12,704 nt of DNA from Chlamydiota bacterium. Lineage in GTDB: Bacteria; Chlamydiota; Chlamydiia; Chlamydiales; Rhabdochlamydiaceae. Positions within the stretch are counted from its first letter, which is position 1; each line of letters opens with the position of its first letter. Under the pieces are notes generated by a model that was given only the letters and a program-made list of their open reading frames with translations, was not told the origin of the DNA and ran no database searches. The stretch lies in contig JABEVM010000064.1 in the NCBI GenBank assembly GCA_013041585.1, positions 1-12,704 on the forward strand. The letters run 5' to 3'. Below, piece after piece: positions 5,722 to 12,704 of this stretch. The position numbers and the translations under genes are program-made.

Positions 5722-7428
5722 TTACTTCCCTTTTTCCACAAAATATGGACTAATTTTTGGCAGATTTTGGTATTTCAGCTTAATCTTTGTGATTGGTAGG
5801 TTTCCGGGAAGCTTTATGAAAGCCTGATGCTTCTTTAAAGCCTGCAAAGAAGAAGAGGAGACTACAGGCTTGGCTTTTTGCTGAAACGAGAGATTTACCC
5901 CGTCTCTGATAGAATTTGAGCCGTAGGAAATCCCCTCTTGAGTTTCAATCTGTTCAGTTTCACCGAAGATCTTAGAAATAGAATTTGCTGTTTCAGGGTC
6001 ATTTTCTACGAAAGCTATACGAGTTGAACAATTGCCTAAAATTGTTCGCGTTCTTTCTCTTCCGTAGTTTTCTTCCAGTTGGGCAGGGCTTTGTATAGCT
6101 AGAGCCGCACATCCCCCGTATTTGCGACATTCTGTAACCAGCTTTTCCAAATCTTTAAGTTGATTTAGTCGAGCTAATTCATCCATTACAAACCAGAGTT
6201 TGCGATTTTGATCAGGTTCTTTGATTTCCATTAATCCGGAAATTGCAATAGATACCCACGTTGATAAAAGAGGTATTACGGATGCCCTTTGTTGAACTGT
6301 GCAGTGTAGAAAAAGCCAAGAATCTTCAGAATTATTTTGAACCCAATTTTTTATTGAAAATGGAGTTTGAGTGTCTTTCAACAACTCTAGGCTTTCTACA
6401 AATGATGCTAGCATCGCACGTATTGATCCCGCCGTTTTATCTGAAGACATATCAGCAAAGGCTGTTGCTGCTGTTCCACGCATTGCTTCAGATAAAGTTG
6501 GAAGATTTTCATAGAGGAGCAGATTTACTAGTGAAGATGTTTTGTGATCAATGGTTTTTTGCAAAGCCTCAAAAACAACCCCTTGAGACCCTTTTCTCCA
6601 AAAGGTTTCATCTTCTTTATTAGAAGGCGGTACTAAGATATGAGACATAGTTTTTAAATCGGAGATGGATGTTCCCTCACACCAGGGATGCCAATCTACA
6701 CTGCGTTTATCAAAGGGATTCATGAGAATGTCTTTCCCTTCTCTATAATACTTCGCAACATATTCCCCGCTTGTGTCTACGATAATAGCTCGTTGTTTTT
6801 GATTTCTGATTTGTGGCAACAAGTGATGAAAAGTGTTGGTTTTTCCGCTGCCTGTAGCCCCAGTCACTAAGAGGTGTTGGTTTTCTGTATTTTTTACCAA
6901 AGGCAGTGAGGCTAATTTAATTTTAGAAGCTTGAAATGTAAGTCGTAATCTCAATTTTAGGGCTGATGGTGAGCAGATTTTTTTTCCGGATACGTGGGTT
7001 TTTCTACGTGATAAAATGCCTTTAAAAAGAAATAGAGTTAAAAATCCAAAAAAAGAAAAAATCCCTACCTTTAATGCTTTGTCCAAGTTTGTGACGGTAA
7101 GAACCTTTAGATATTTTACATATTTTTGACTTTGGCTTTTCACTTTTGAAGCTTTAATTTCAACTTCTTCTTTAGAACTGTCTTGACTGCTCACTTTTTT
7201 CCAAAACTGGGTATTTACAGATACAGATCCGTCTATAGGTTCGGAAATAGATGCTATAATGTTATAATAGAGAGCTTGGTAGTATATCCTTGGGATAGAC
7301 ATTGTCTTTGTTATAAAAAAACCTGAGCTGATTACTAGGGAAGAAAAAATGGCGATCTTAAGAACCTGTTTGGTCATCGATATACGATGAGCCCAAATTT
7401 GCCCTCCTTCCGTGATTTTTTTTAACAT
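5722..7428 (-). CDS. traD: F-type conjugation coupling protein TraD (VirD4 family ATPase)
   Basis: TraD is the hexameric inner-membrane ATPase that links the relaxosome or substrate proteins to the type IV secretion channel. The 568-residue product has two N-terminal membrane segments (about 22-43 and 119-139) flanking a periplasmic stretch of about 75 residues, the usual coupling-protein topology. The motor domain shows Walker A VTGATGSGKTNTF (188-200), the IVDTSGEYVAKYY strand that follows it, Walker B LWFVMDELARL (411-421), and CAALAIQSPAQL (440-451), corresponding to the conserved motif near the nucleotide site. The C-terminus is shorter than in F TraD (about 717 residues) and lacks the long tail that contacts the relaxosome in F. 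ATG at 7428 has only a weak AGGT upstream; the gene begins 11 bases after the preceding stop, so coupled translation is likely. Its place after traG matches F operons. Confidence 0.92.
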   Translation of the reverse strand: MLKKITEGGQIWAHRISMTKQVLKIAIFSSLVISSGFFITKTMSIPRIYYQALYYNIIASISEPIDGSVSVNTQFWKKVSSQDSSKEEVEIKASKVKSQSQKYVKYLKVLTVTNLDKALKVGIFSFFGFLTLFLFKGILSRRKTHVSGKKICSPSALKLRLRLTFQASKIKLASLPLVKNTENQHLLVTGATGSGKTNTFHHLLPQIRNQKQRAIIVDTSGEYVAKYYREGKDILMNPFDKRSVDWHPWCEGTSISDLKTMSHILVPPSNKEDETFWRKGSQGVVFEALQKTIDHKTSSLVNLLLYENLPTLSEAMRGTAATAFADMSSDKTAGSIRAMLASFVESLELLKDTQTPFSIKNWVQNNSEDSWLFLHCTVQQRASVIPLLSTWVSIAISGLMEIKEPDQNRKLWFVMDELARLNQLKDLEKLVTECRKYGGCAALAIQSPAQLEENYGRERTRTILGNCSTRIAFVENDPETANSISKIFGETEQIETQEGISYGSNSIRDGVNLSFQQKAKPVVSSSSLQALKKHQAFIKLPGNLPITKIKLKYQNLPKISPYFVEKGK

Positions 7429-7439
7429 GCTAGTTATAC

Positions 7440-8072
7440 CTACTGACGTTCTTCAAGGGCTTTTTCCAGGGCTTGGATTTTTTTGTCTTTCTCCGCAATA
7501 ATCTTTTGGTATTCTTCTACTAGCTGAATCTCCTTTTGAAGTTTCCCTATAGGGTTTGGGGAAGACACTCCACTTGCTTCCCATTGTTCATCATCGCTTT
7601 TTTGACGCGCTTCTCTCTCTTGGGTCTTTCTTTGCCTTTCTTCAATACGAACTTTCTCTTCTTTCGTATTGATCGGTTTGTCTCTTGAAGACATGAGCCA
7701 TCCTATTCCAGCAAATAACAAAGAGCCGCAAAAAATCCATATGCAGCCTTTTAAGAGATAAAGATAAAATATGGACCCATCTCGTTTAAAAAGAGCTGAA
7801 ACCCCCATAACTAGAAAACAGCCTAAAACCATAGCAAGAAATATAATTCCAAGAAGAAACTGCAATGGAGCCAACGCACTATCCATTATAAGATAAACTA
7901 AAAGAAGAAGTGTCCAAGTTATCGCACCCCAACAGAGGAGGCGTATTTTTTTCATCCACGGTTTACTTGCTAGACTTCCTTCTATTTGACCCTTTTTAGG
8001 GAATAGATAATGTAAAAGCTGAGAAGCCGTTCTATCTATGAATTTACCTGCGTCATAATTTTTTAAATCCAT
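7440..8072 (-). CDS. Small membrane protein with C-terminal coiled coil, in the traS position
   Basis: I do not recognise this 210-residue protein. It has a hydrophilic N-terminus (1-42), three hydrophobic segments (about 44-64, 68-95 and 101-127), and a strongly charged C-terminal part with heptad-like patterns (138-160 and 178-210: KLQKEIQLVEEYQKIIAEK...), so it is probably an inner-membrane protein with a cytoplasmic coiled coil. It sits between traG and traD, where F encodes the entry-exclusion protein TraS, also a small inner-membrane protein, and TraT. Position and topology suggest an exclusion or mating-pair accessory role, but I see no sequence similarity I could defend. Start ATG has AAGGAG with six-base spacing; that site overlaps the stop of traG three bases away, which implies co-translation. 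Alternatives include a TraD partner or a cargo membrane protein. Confidence 0.65.
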   Translation of the reverse strand: MDLKNYDAGKFIDRTASQLLHYLFPKKGQIEGSLASKPWMKKIRLLCWGAITWTLLLLVYLIMDSALAPLQFLLGIIFLAMVLGCFLVMGVSALFKRDGSIFYLYLLKGCIWIFCGSLLFAGIGWLMSSRDKPINTKEEKVRIEERQRKTQEREARQKSDDEQWEASGVSSPNPIGKLQKEIQLVEEYQKIIAEKDKKIQALEKALEERQ

Positions 8073-8075
8073 TGT

Positions 8076-10913
8076 TTACTCCTTTGGAGAATTGGGTTTT
8101 TCTCCGAAAAGTTGGTTATACATATCACCAGCTTTTTTGAATGGTTTTGCGATATTAGAGTTTTCTTTTATAAAATTTGAGAAGAGATGATCTTCTTTTT
8201 TTAATTCGTGGTTGATCGAGTCTTTTTTTTGAGAGCTTTGAAATTGAATATTTCCCTTTTCTCCCTGCACCTTTGATAGATACATTTTATCGTGGGCCTC
8301 TACTTTCTGTCGAACTTGTTCCAGCCCATTTTGGGCATCACCTTGGTTTACACCTAGATAGCTTTGTTCTTTAAGATTATAAGCTCTTGTATCAAAAGAG
8401 CTTTCATCATATTTCTTTAAGTTTTCACTATAAGATTCAAAGGAATTGTTAACAGCGCCTCCCTGATCTTTGAGATGATTTTGTGGTAAAAAATCACTAA
8501 TAAATTCTTTCACAAGAACTTTTTTCTCTTCCGACTCCCCTGGCATTTCTATAGCTTGTATGATTTTTCCACTATCTCCCTGATATTTATCTTGAAGGAA
8601 TGAAACAAACCGCTGATTAAGATTTTGTTGATAGCTAAGGTTATCACTTTCTGAATAGCTTTTTAGTTCTGCGCTAGCTTCTTGTTGTTGCAGCGCTGCC
8701 CTATGTTGTTCTGCATAAGATACTGTTTTATTGTAAGATTCAGAAAAGTCCTGGTGAAGTTTCTGATCTTCACCTGACATGATACTAGCTGTATCTCCTT
8801 TAGATGCATTGGCAATCGTTTGTAAGCTTTCTTGAAAAGTGTCAGACTCAAAAGCTTTTTCTCCGCGCGTGTTTGATTCGGAAGAAGAAAGGCCCGTTTG
8901 GGAACTGAGATTGTAATCTCCGCTAAGTTTTCCTCCAAAAATTCCCCACCCTTTTCCTAAGCTTGCACTTAAGCCTCCTTGTATCACTTCACGCATTGCT
9001 TCGTCTTTTTGAAGACCGTGAGTTTTGGCATAGTCCTCCCCTACTCCTTGAATATGCTGAGCGGCTCTTTGCAAGCTTGTTTGTTCTTGTACATTGTAGT
9101 TTTGCCCACTTTGGTAATGTTGGGATAAAGCGTTTACAAAACCAACAGCTTTACTTGAAGTATCTGCTAAGCTATCAGAAAAGTTATGAGAGGTTTCTTT
9201 TACGGCAGAGGTTGATTTAGAATATGAATCTTGGACTGAAGATTGGAAAACATTGGATTTCGCTATACTTTCTCTGAGATGTGAGTCTCCTTGTTTCACA
9301 AAGAGTTCGTCTTGAGATGGAGCATAAGTAATCGTTTCAGATCCGCCGTCAATACCAACGGATCCATAAGAAAGAGATCCGCTATATCTTTGTTGAAGCA
9401 TCGATGCACTATAAGCATTGGTGTTATCGTAATTTACATTTCCGTAGCTGTAGTTTCCATAGGCTTTTTCAGCAGAGGCTGTGGCTGCTGCCGACTGACC
9501 GGGGGCCATTAAAGAGGAAGCTAACTGTACCATTTGTCCTACTCCGCCTTTTATAACTACCCATGAGAGGAAAGGTATAAAGAACATACATACACAGGCA
9601 ATTGATTCCATAAAGCTATATAGATCCCCCAATCCCTCTGAAGTATAGACTGTCAACCCAAAGTTATCACCGAACGTTGAAGTTTTTATCTTCCAGGTCA
9701 CATTCAGAAGAAATTTTACGACGACATAAAAAGGAGACCAAATGTTTATCCAAAGTAAAAAATGTAACCATTGGATCAAGGCTTGGACTCCAAAAGAAAG
9801 AAGAGCAAAGATGACTACAATCGGAAAAACCATGTAGATTAGTCCCTCGAAGCAATTTTTCATAGCAACGAGGGAGCTGGCTCCTAACGCTCCTAAAATT
9901 TTTTGGTTTTCTTTTTGTAGAAGATCCGCTCTTTTTGCAGCAAAAGAATGGAGTGTTCCAGGAATTTCTTCTTTAAGTAGTTGGATGGCGATCTGTTGTT
10001 TAGTTAACTGATGGATATCGGCATTTTTCTGATCTTTGAGAAGTAGGGAGAGGTCGCTTGTAGTTTCCCCAAGGATGATTTCTTTTGTGTTTCCTTCTGT
10101 TTTCCCAAGTAGAGAATGAATTTTCTTGATGGCTTCTTGGCAGGTTAGAAAGCTTCCTCCTTTTACTGCCGTTCCGTCTTGGATGTCTTTGTAAAAGACT
10201 GTTCTGATTTGAGAGGTATTTTCCTCTAAGAATTGTAATACATTTTTTGAATTGATGAGATCTTGTTTGCTATAAATTCCAATCCCCAAATCTCGAAAAA
10301 CGCATTCTCTACAAAACTCTCGAAGGTTGTCTTCTATTAAGGGGTTAGCAATACGGCATTTTTTCGTACGAAAAATATTCTCTCCTGCATAAATATGTCC
10401 TGTCCAATTATAGAGTTTATCATTTGTTCCATGGGTTACGTTTTCTAATGCATTTGTCAGGTTGTAATTGATAGTGCTTACTAAAGAAGCAAATTTTCCC
10501 AAAAAAAATGGCGTGTTTTTTACTGTAAAAAGAACTATGTCTTTTTGATCTTTTGATTTTTCTGCTAAATGGTCTTTAATGTAGATGGTTGTACGAGGAA
10601 GTAGTAAACAACACATAATAAATGTAGCTGGTAAGGCAAAATTGTTGATTATAGAGTCAAATTTGTCGCGGAAAAATGCAGAACATATGGCAGAAAGGCT
10701 ACCGATTCCTAGGGCAATTCGAAGAATTGCCTGAAATGTCTTATCAATTCCGCTATCTGAATTGCCGTAAATAAGCATTGCAATTGCGTTAAAAATCATA
10801 GATAAAAACTCCCCTCCTCCCCAGGTATGGATGGCAATATCTTTATCATTCGCCCAAGCAGTGCTTCCCATAAGAAGGATACAAATAGTAATTCCTATAA
10901 CTTTCCTATGCAT
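8076..10913 (-). CDS. traG: F-type mating-pair stabilisation protein TraG
   Basis: The 945-residue product is close to the length of F TraG (about 938). It begins with a signal-like segment (1-21, ending STAWA) and hydrophobic stretches at about 35-50, 62-82 and 92-106. A Cys-containing periplasmic-type region (about 110-340; FCRECVFRD at 200-208) follows, then membrane segments at about 352-405 and 435-460. The Ala/Ser/Gly/Tyr/Asn-rich linker at 470-510 (GNYSYGNVNYDNTNAYS) is typical of TraG just after its membrane part. The remaining 440 residues are a hydrophilic, Ser/Gln-rich periplasmic domain; in F this region stabilises mating pairs and meets TraS in the recipient during entry exclusion. 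The N-terminal half acts in pilus assembly with TraH and TraF. The ATG overlaps the traH stop by one base (TAATG), indicating translational coupling. No frame disruption is seen. Confidence 0.9.
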   Translation of the reverse strand: MHRKVIGITICILLMGSTAWANDKDIAIHTWGGGEFLSMIFNAIAMLIYGNSDSGIDKTFQAILRIALGIGSLSAICSAFFRDKFDSIINNFALPATFIMCCLLLPRTTIYIKDHLAEKSKDQKDIVLFTVKNTPFFLGKFASLVSTINYNLTNALENVTHGTNDKLYNWTGHIYAGENIFRTKKCRIANPLIEDNLREFCRECVFRDLGIGIYSKQDLINSKNVLQFLEENTSQIRTVFYKDIQDGTAVKGGSFLTCQEAIKKIHSLLGKTEGNTKEIILGETTSDLSLLLKDQKNADIHQLTKQQIAIQLLKEEIPGTLHSFAAKRADLLQKENQKILGALGASSLVAMKNCFEGLIYMVFPIVVIFALLSFGVQALIQWLHFLLWINIWSPFYVVVKFLLNVTWKIKTSTFGDNFGLTVYTSEGLGDLYSFMESIACVCMFFIPFLSWVVIKGGVGQMVQLASSLMAPGQSAAATASAEKAYGNYSYGNVNYDNTNAYSASMLQQRYSGSLSYGSVGIDGGSETITYAPSQDELFVKQGDSHLRESIAKSNVFQSSVQDSYSKSTSAVKETSHNFSDSLADTSSKAVGFVNALSQHYQSGQNYNVQEQTSLQRAAQHIQGVGEDYAKTHGLQKDEAMREVIQGGLSASLGKGWGIFGGKLSGDYNLSSQTGLSSSESNTRGEKAFESDTFQESLQTIANASKGDTASIMSGEDQKLHQDFSESYNKTVSYAEQHRAALQQQEASAELKSYSESDNLSYQQNLNQRFVSFLQDKYQGDSGKIIQAIEMPGESEEKKVLVKEFISDFLPQNHLKDQGGAVNNSFESYSENLKKYDESSFDTRAYNLKEQSYLGVNQGDAQNGLEQVRQKVEAHDKMYLSKVQGEKGNIQFQSSQKKDSINHELKKEDHLFSNFIKENSNIAKPFKKAGDMYNQLFGEKPNSPKE

Positions 10914-12259
10914 TATAGCCCTCTTTCCCTTTCTTTAAGATTACGGTCTACATTCATGAGATAATCGATAAGCTGATGTTCGACGGAAATGTTTTGCAAA
11001 TTTTTTACGTTTAAGGCTTGCAAGTCTTGTAGTATTCGTTGGATACTTTTAATGTAATCTTCTAGTTTTTCGGCACTGACTTGAGCTTCTCGAAGGGCTT
11101 CTGCGTGATGAAGGGTGTCTTTTACGACCCGTTCTACGAACTGGATGACATGATCATATGCAATTAAATCGGCATATCTCTCAATTGCTAGCATGCCTCC
11201 TTTACCATTGTATTGAGCCATCAAAGATAAAAGGCTTCCTATAGGAAAATGTGTTCCGCTGATGAGAGACTTTTCTTCTTCAGAAAGAGACACTTTGTTG
11301 CTTTTATTCTCTTCTATGATTTTTTGTTGAAGGGAGAGTAAAATTTTATAAACTTTGTTTTTCCAGCCTTTTTCAGGGAGGATTTTTAATTCCCCTATTT
11401 TAACTCCTATCTGGTCGTTTTCTATCAAATAGGCATCGGATAAAGATCCCCCGAATCGAAGTAGGTCTATTGCTTTTTCGTATTTTGGTTGGAAAGTCTT
11501 GCTGTAAGATGCGGTTCCCGGATGTTGATAAACGACGATTGTCCCTGTCATCGTCATAAGAAGGTTTTCTGTCTCTAAATCATGACTTGTATTTTCTAAA
11601 GCTTTCCAAGCTATGTTGTAATTACCAATGAGGAGGTTTTTGTTTTCTTTTTGCAGTTTGTCAACGATATGCTGTTGTTTAGAGGTGTCGCGGCAGCCGT
11701 GCTTAGCTTCGATAAGATCGGTGAATAAAGGATTAGAAGTGGAAGCATGTTCGCATATGTGGGAAGAAGCTCTTTGGTTCTTGGGCCATGCCCCTTGTAC
11801 GATGCTTGTTGCAAGCTCGCAAGAGTTAATGTTAATAGCGTTGAGTTGATTTGCCCATGTTTGTATCTGTTTAAGATTTGAAGAAATTACAGGAGATACA
11901 GTCTCCAGCCCCAACAAAAAGGCATAGCTGGCTCCATTGGATACGACGCTTTTTAAGGCTTTTTTCATTTCGTCTTTAGAGGCGATGTTTAAACCTCCTA
12001 AAGTATAATCTATTCCTCCGCAGCCTGCGGAAATTTTCGGAAGGCTGATATGAATGGGATTTACGTCGTAGACTGGAGTCCTTATGACACTACTACCTCC
12101 AAGAAAATGCACTCCCAGTTGAGAGTTGATATATTCTGGTGTATTGAAATTTGATTTTACGTTAAAGGTATCGAAGAATTTATCCATTTGGTGTTCAATT
12201 CCGCCAGAAAAGGCAAAAGAGTGTAAAAAAACACTAACACACAAGAGAATCTTATTCAT
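10913..12259 (-). CDS. traH: F-type conjugative pilus assembly protein TraH
   Basis: TraH is a periplasmic protein required for F-pilus assembly and extension, acting with TraF, TraW, TraU and TrbC. The 448 residues (F TraH about 458) start with a short signal peptide ending near AFS/GG at 16-20. The family signature is clear: GGSSVIRTPVYDVNP (54-68), then SAGCGGIDYTLGGLNI (77-92), the helix region SYAFLLGLETVSPVI (111-125), and NINSCELATSIVQG (143-156). The Cys residues at 80 and 147 are family-conserved and probably disulfide-linked. The C-terminal third is helical and charged (about 385-440), consistent with coiled coil. The ATG lies eight bases inside the end of traF, with AGGAAAAGAA as RBS, so the two are translationally coupled. 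Gene order traF-traH-traG matches F-type systems. Confidence 0.93.
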   Translation of the reverse strand: MNKILLCVSVFLHSFAFSGGIEHQMDKFFDTFNVKSNFNTPEYINSQLGVHFLGGSSVIRTPVYDVNPIHISLPKISAGCGGIDYTLGGLNIASKDEMKKALKSVVSNGASYAFLLGLETVSPVISSNLKQIQTWANQLNAININSCELATSIVQGAWPKNQRASSHICEHASTSNPLFTDLIEAKHGCRDTSKQQHIVDKLQKENKNLLIGNYNIAWKALENTSHDLETENLLMTMTGTIVVYQHPGTASYSKTFQPKYEKAIDLLRFGGSLSDAYLIENDQIGVKIGELKILPEKGWKNKVYKILLSLQQKIIEENKSNKVSLSEEEKSLISGTHFPIGSLLSLMAQYNGKGGMLAIERYADLIAYDHVIQFVERVVKDTLHHAEALREAQVSAEKLEDYIKSIQRILQDLQALNVKNLQNISVEHQLIDYLMNVDRNLKERERGL

Positions 12260-12704
12260 TTTCTTTTCCTAAATTTTCTTTTGGCAAATTTTCTTCAAAA
12301 CTTTGATCAAGTTGGATTTCTATGTTCTTTTCGAGTTCGCTTACTGTAAGAAAACCTACACCTACAGGATGAGCTTCTTGTTTTGTTGGTTCTACAACAA
12401 ACATGGCTGGGGTGGAGGTGATCCGAAAAAATTTACTGATTCCTTTGTCTTGTTCAAAGTTTTCTAAACCTTCTACTCCTATCCCATCTAAAGAAACGAA
12501 TTTGAATTTCCATTGGTGCGTGGATGCAAAAAGTTCCGCTACTTCGATGGCTTTTGCAGAAAAAGGATTTTTTCCTTCGAAGAAAACAAGCAAGAAATGG
12601 TTTTTAGAAAGCTTTTCTAAAAACTGATTTCTCTTTTGCGTGTCATAATCCCTTTTTGCGATAATCCCATAAGAAGAAGTTGGTGTTTCCAAAAAAGACC
12701 CTAG
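12252..12704 (-). CDS. traF: F-type pilus assembly protein TraF, thioredoxin-like domain (5' end outside window)
   Basis: The frame is open to the right edge (codons CTA GGG TCT TTT precede a TTG at 12692-12690), so I read this as the C-terminal part of a longer gene; F TraF has about 250 residues and about 150 are visible. TraF is a periplasmic thioredoxin-fold protein needed for pilus assembly. Visible landmarks, numbered from the TTG: LLVFFEGKNPFSAKAIE (34-50), matching the strand and helix that carry the active site in this fold; KFVSLDGIGVE; STPAMFVVEP, with the cis-proline expected in thioredoxin folds; and PVGVGFLTVSELE, a TraF-family ending. At the CxxC position the sequence is NPFS, so no redox-active disulfide can form; as I recall, F TraF also lacks CxxC. 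The stop overlaps the traH start by eight bases. A short gene starting at TTG 12692 is less likely because no RBS is seen there. Confidence 0.85.
   Translation of the reverse strand, partial: LGSFLETPTSSYGIIAKRDYDTQKRNQFLEKLSKNHFLLVFFEGKNPFSAKAIEVAELFASTHQWKFKFVSLDGIGVEGLENFEQDKGISKFFRITSTPAMFVVEPTKQEAHPVGVGFLTVSELEKNIEIQLDQSFEENLPKENLGKENE

Noticed and set aside
6261..6870. Plus-strand frames of 120 and 60 codons inside traD
   Set aside because: Antisense to the conserved ATPase domain of traD, whose motifs prove the minus-strand frame.
8663..9855. Several 60-90-codon frames on both strands inside traG
   Set aside because: They overlap the continuous 945-codon traG frame and show low-complexity reverse translations without start signals.
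1..12704. CRISPR arrays, tRNA/rRNA genes, insertion sequences
   Set aside because: No regularly spaced repeats, no tRNA-like cloverleaf sequence, no transposase-type frame and no terminal inverted repeats were recognised. A full tRNAscan-type or repeat search was not possible here.

Overview
The window looks like part of the genome of an intracellular-lifestyle, AT-rich bacterium. By composition and gene content I favour a Chlamydia-related bacterium (Parachlamydiales/Simkania-like). Rickettsiales or Legionella-like hosts are not excluded, because all of these carry F-type transfer genes together with LRR and Sel1-like proteins. The taxon is an inference from gene content, not from a marker gene.

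The right two thirds (12704 down to 5722, minus strand) is the distal end of an F-plasmid-type conjugation operon, read right to left: traF (cut by the window edge), traH, traG, a small membrane/coiled-coil gene in the position held by traS in F, and traD. Genes overlap or lie within a dozen bases of each other. Behind traD, where F has the relaxase gene traI, come two accessory genes on the same strand: a leucine-rich-repeat protein (4717-5688) and a secreted protein with one Sel1-like segment (3923-4672). A hairpin with a T6 tract at 3801-3836 is the likely end of this transcript.

The left third is a compact candidate RiPP (lanthipeptide-type) locus. lanM-like gene 2168-3784 (minus, GTG start) encodes only the LanM dehydratase (DUF4135) domain. 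The LanC cyclase half of ordinary LanM enzymes is missing, and no LanC gene is visible nearby. Immediately downstream, with its own promoter-like sequence and a strong AGGAGG ribosome binding site, is a 68-codon gene (1913-2119) rich in Ser, Thr, Cys and basic residues, the best candidate substrate. Convergent to these, a peptidase-less ABC exporter of the type found with lanthipeptides (108-1895) begins 2 bases after the stop of a gene whose visible 34 residues match the C-terminal domain of biotin-protein ligase (BirA).

Working model (inference): a conjugative element carries, or has inserted beside, a minimal dehydratase + peptide + exporter system next to the housekeeping gene birA. The leader of lanM contains a 19-codon mini-ORF that runs into the terminator hairpin. 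The peptide gene's promoter is spanned by a perfect 10-bp inverted repeat. Both are plausible control sites. No tRNA, rRNA, CRISPR, transposase or relaxase gene was seen.
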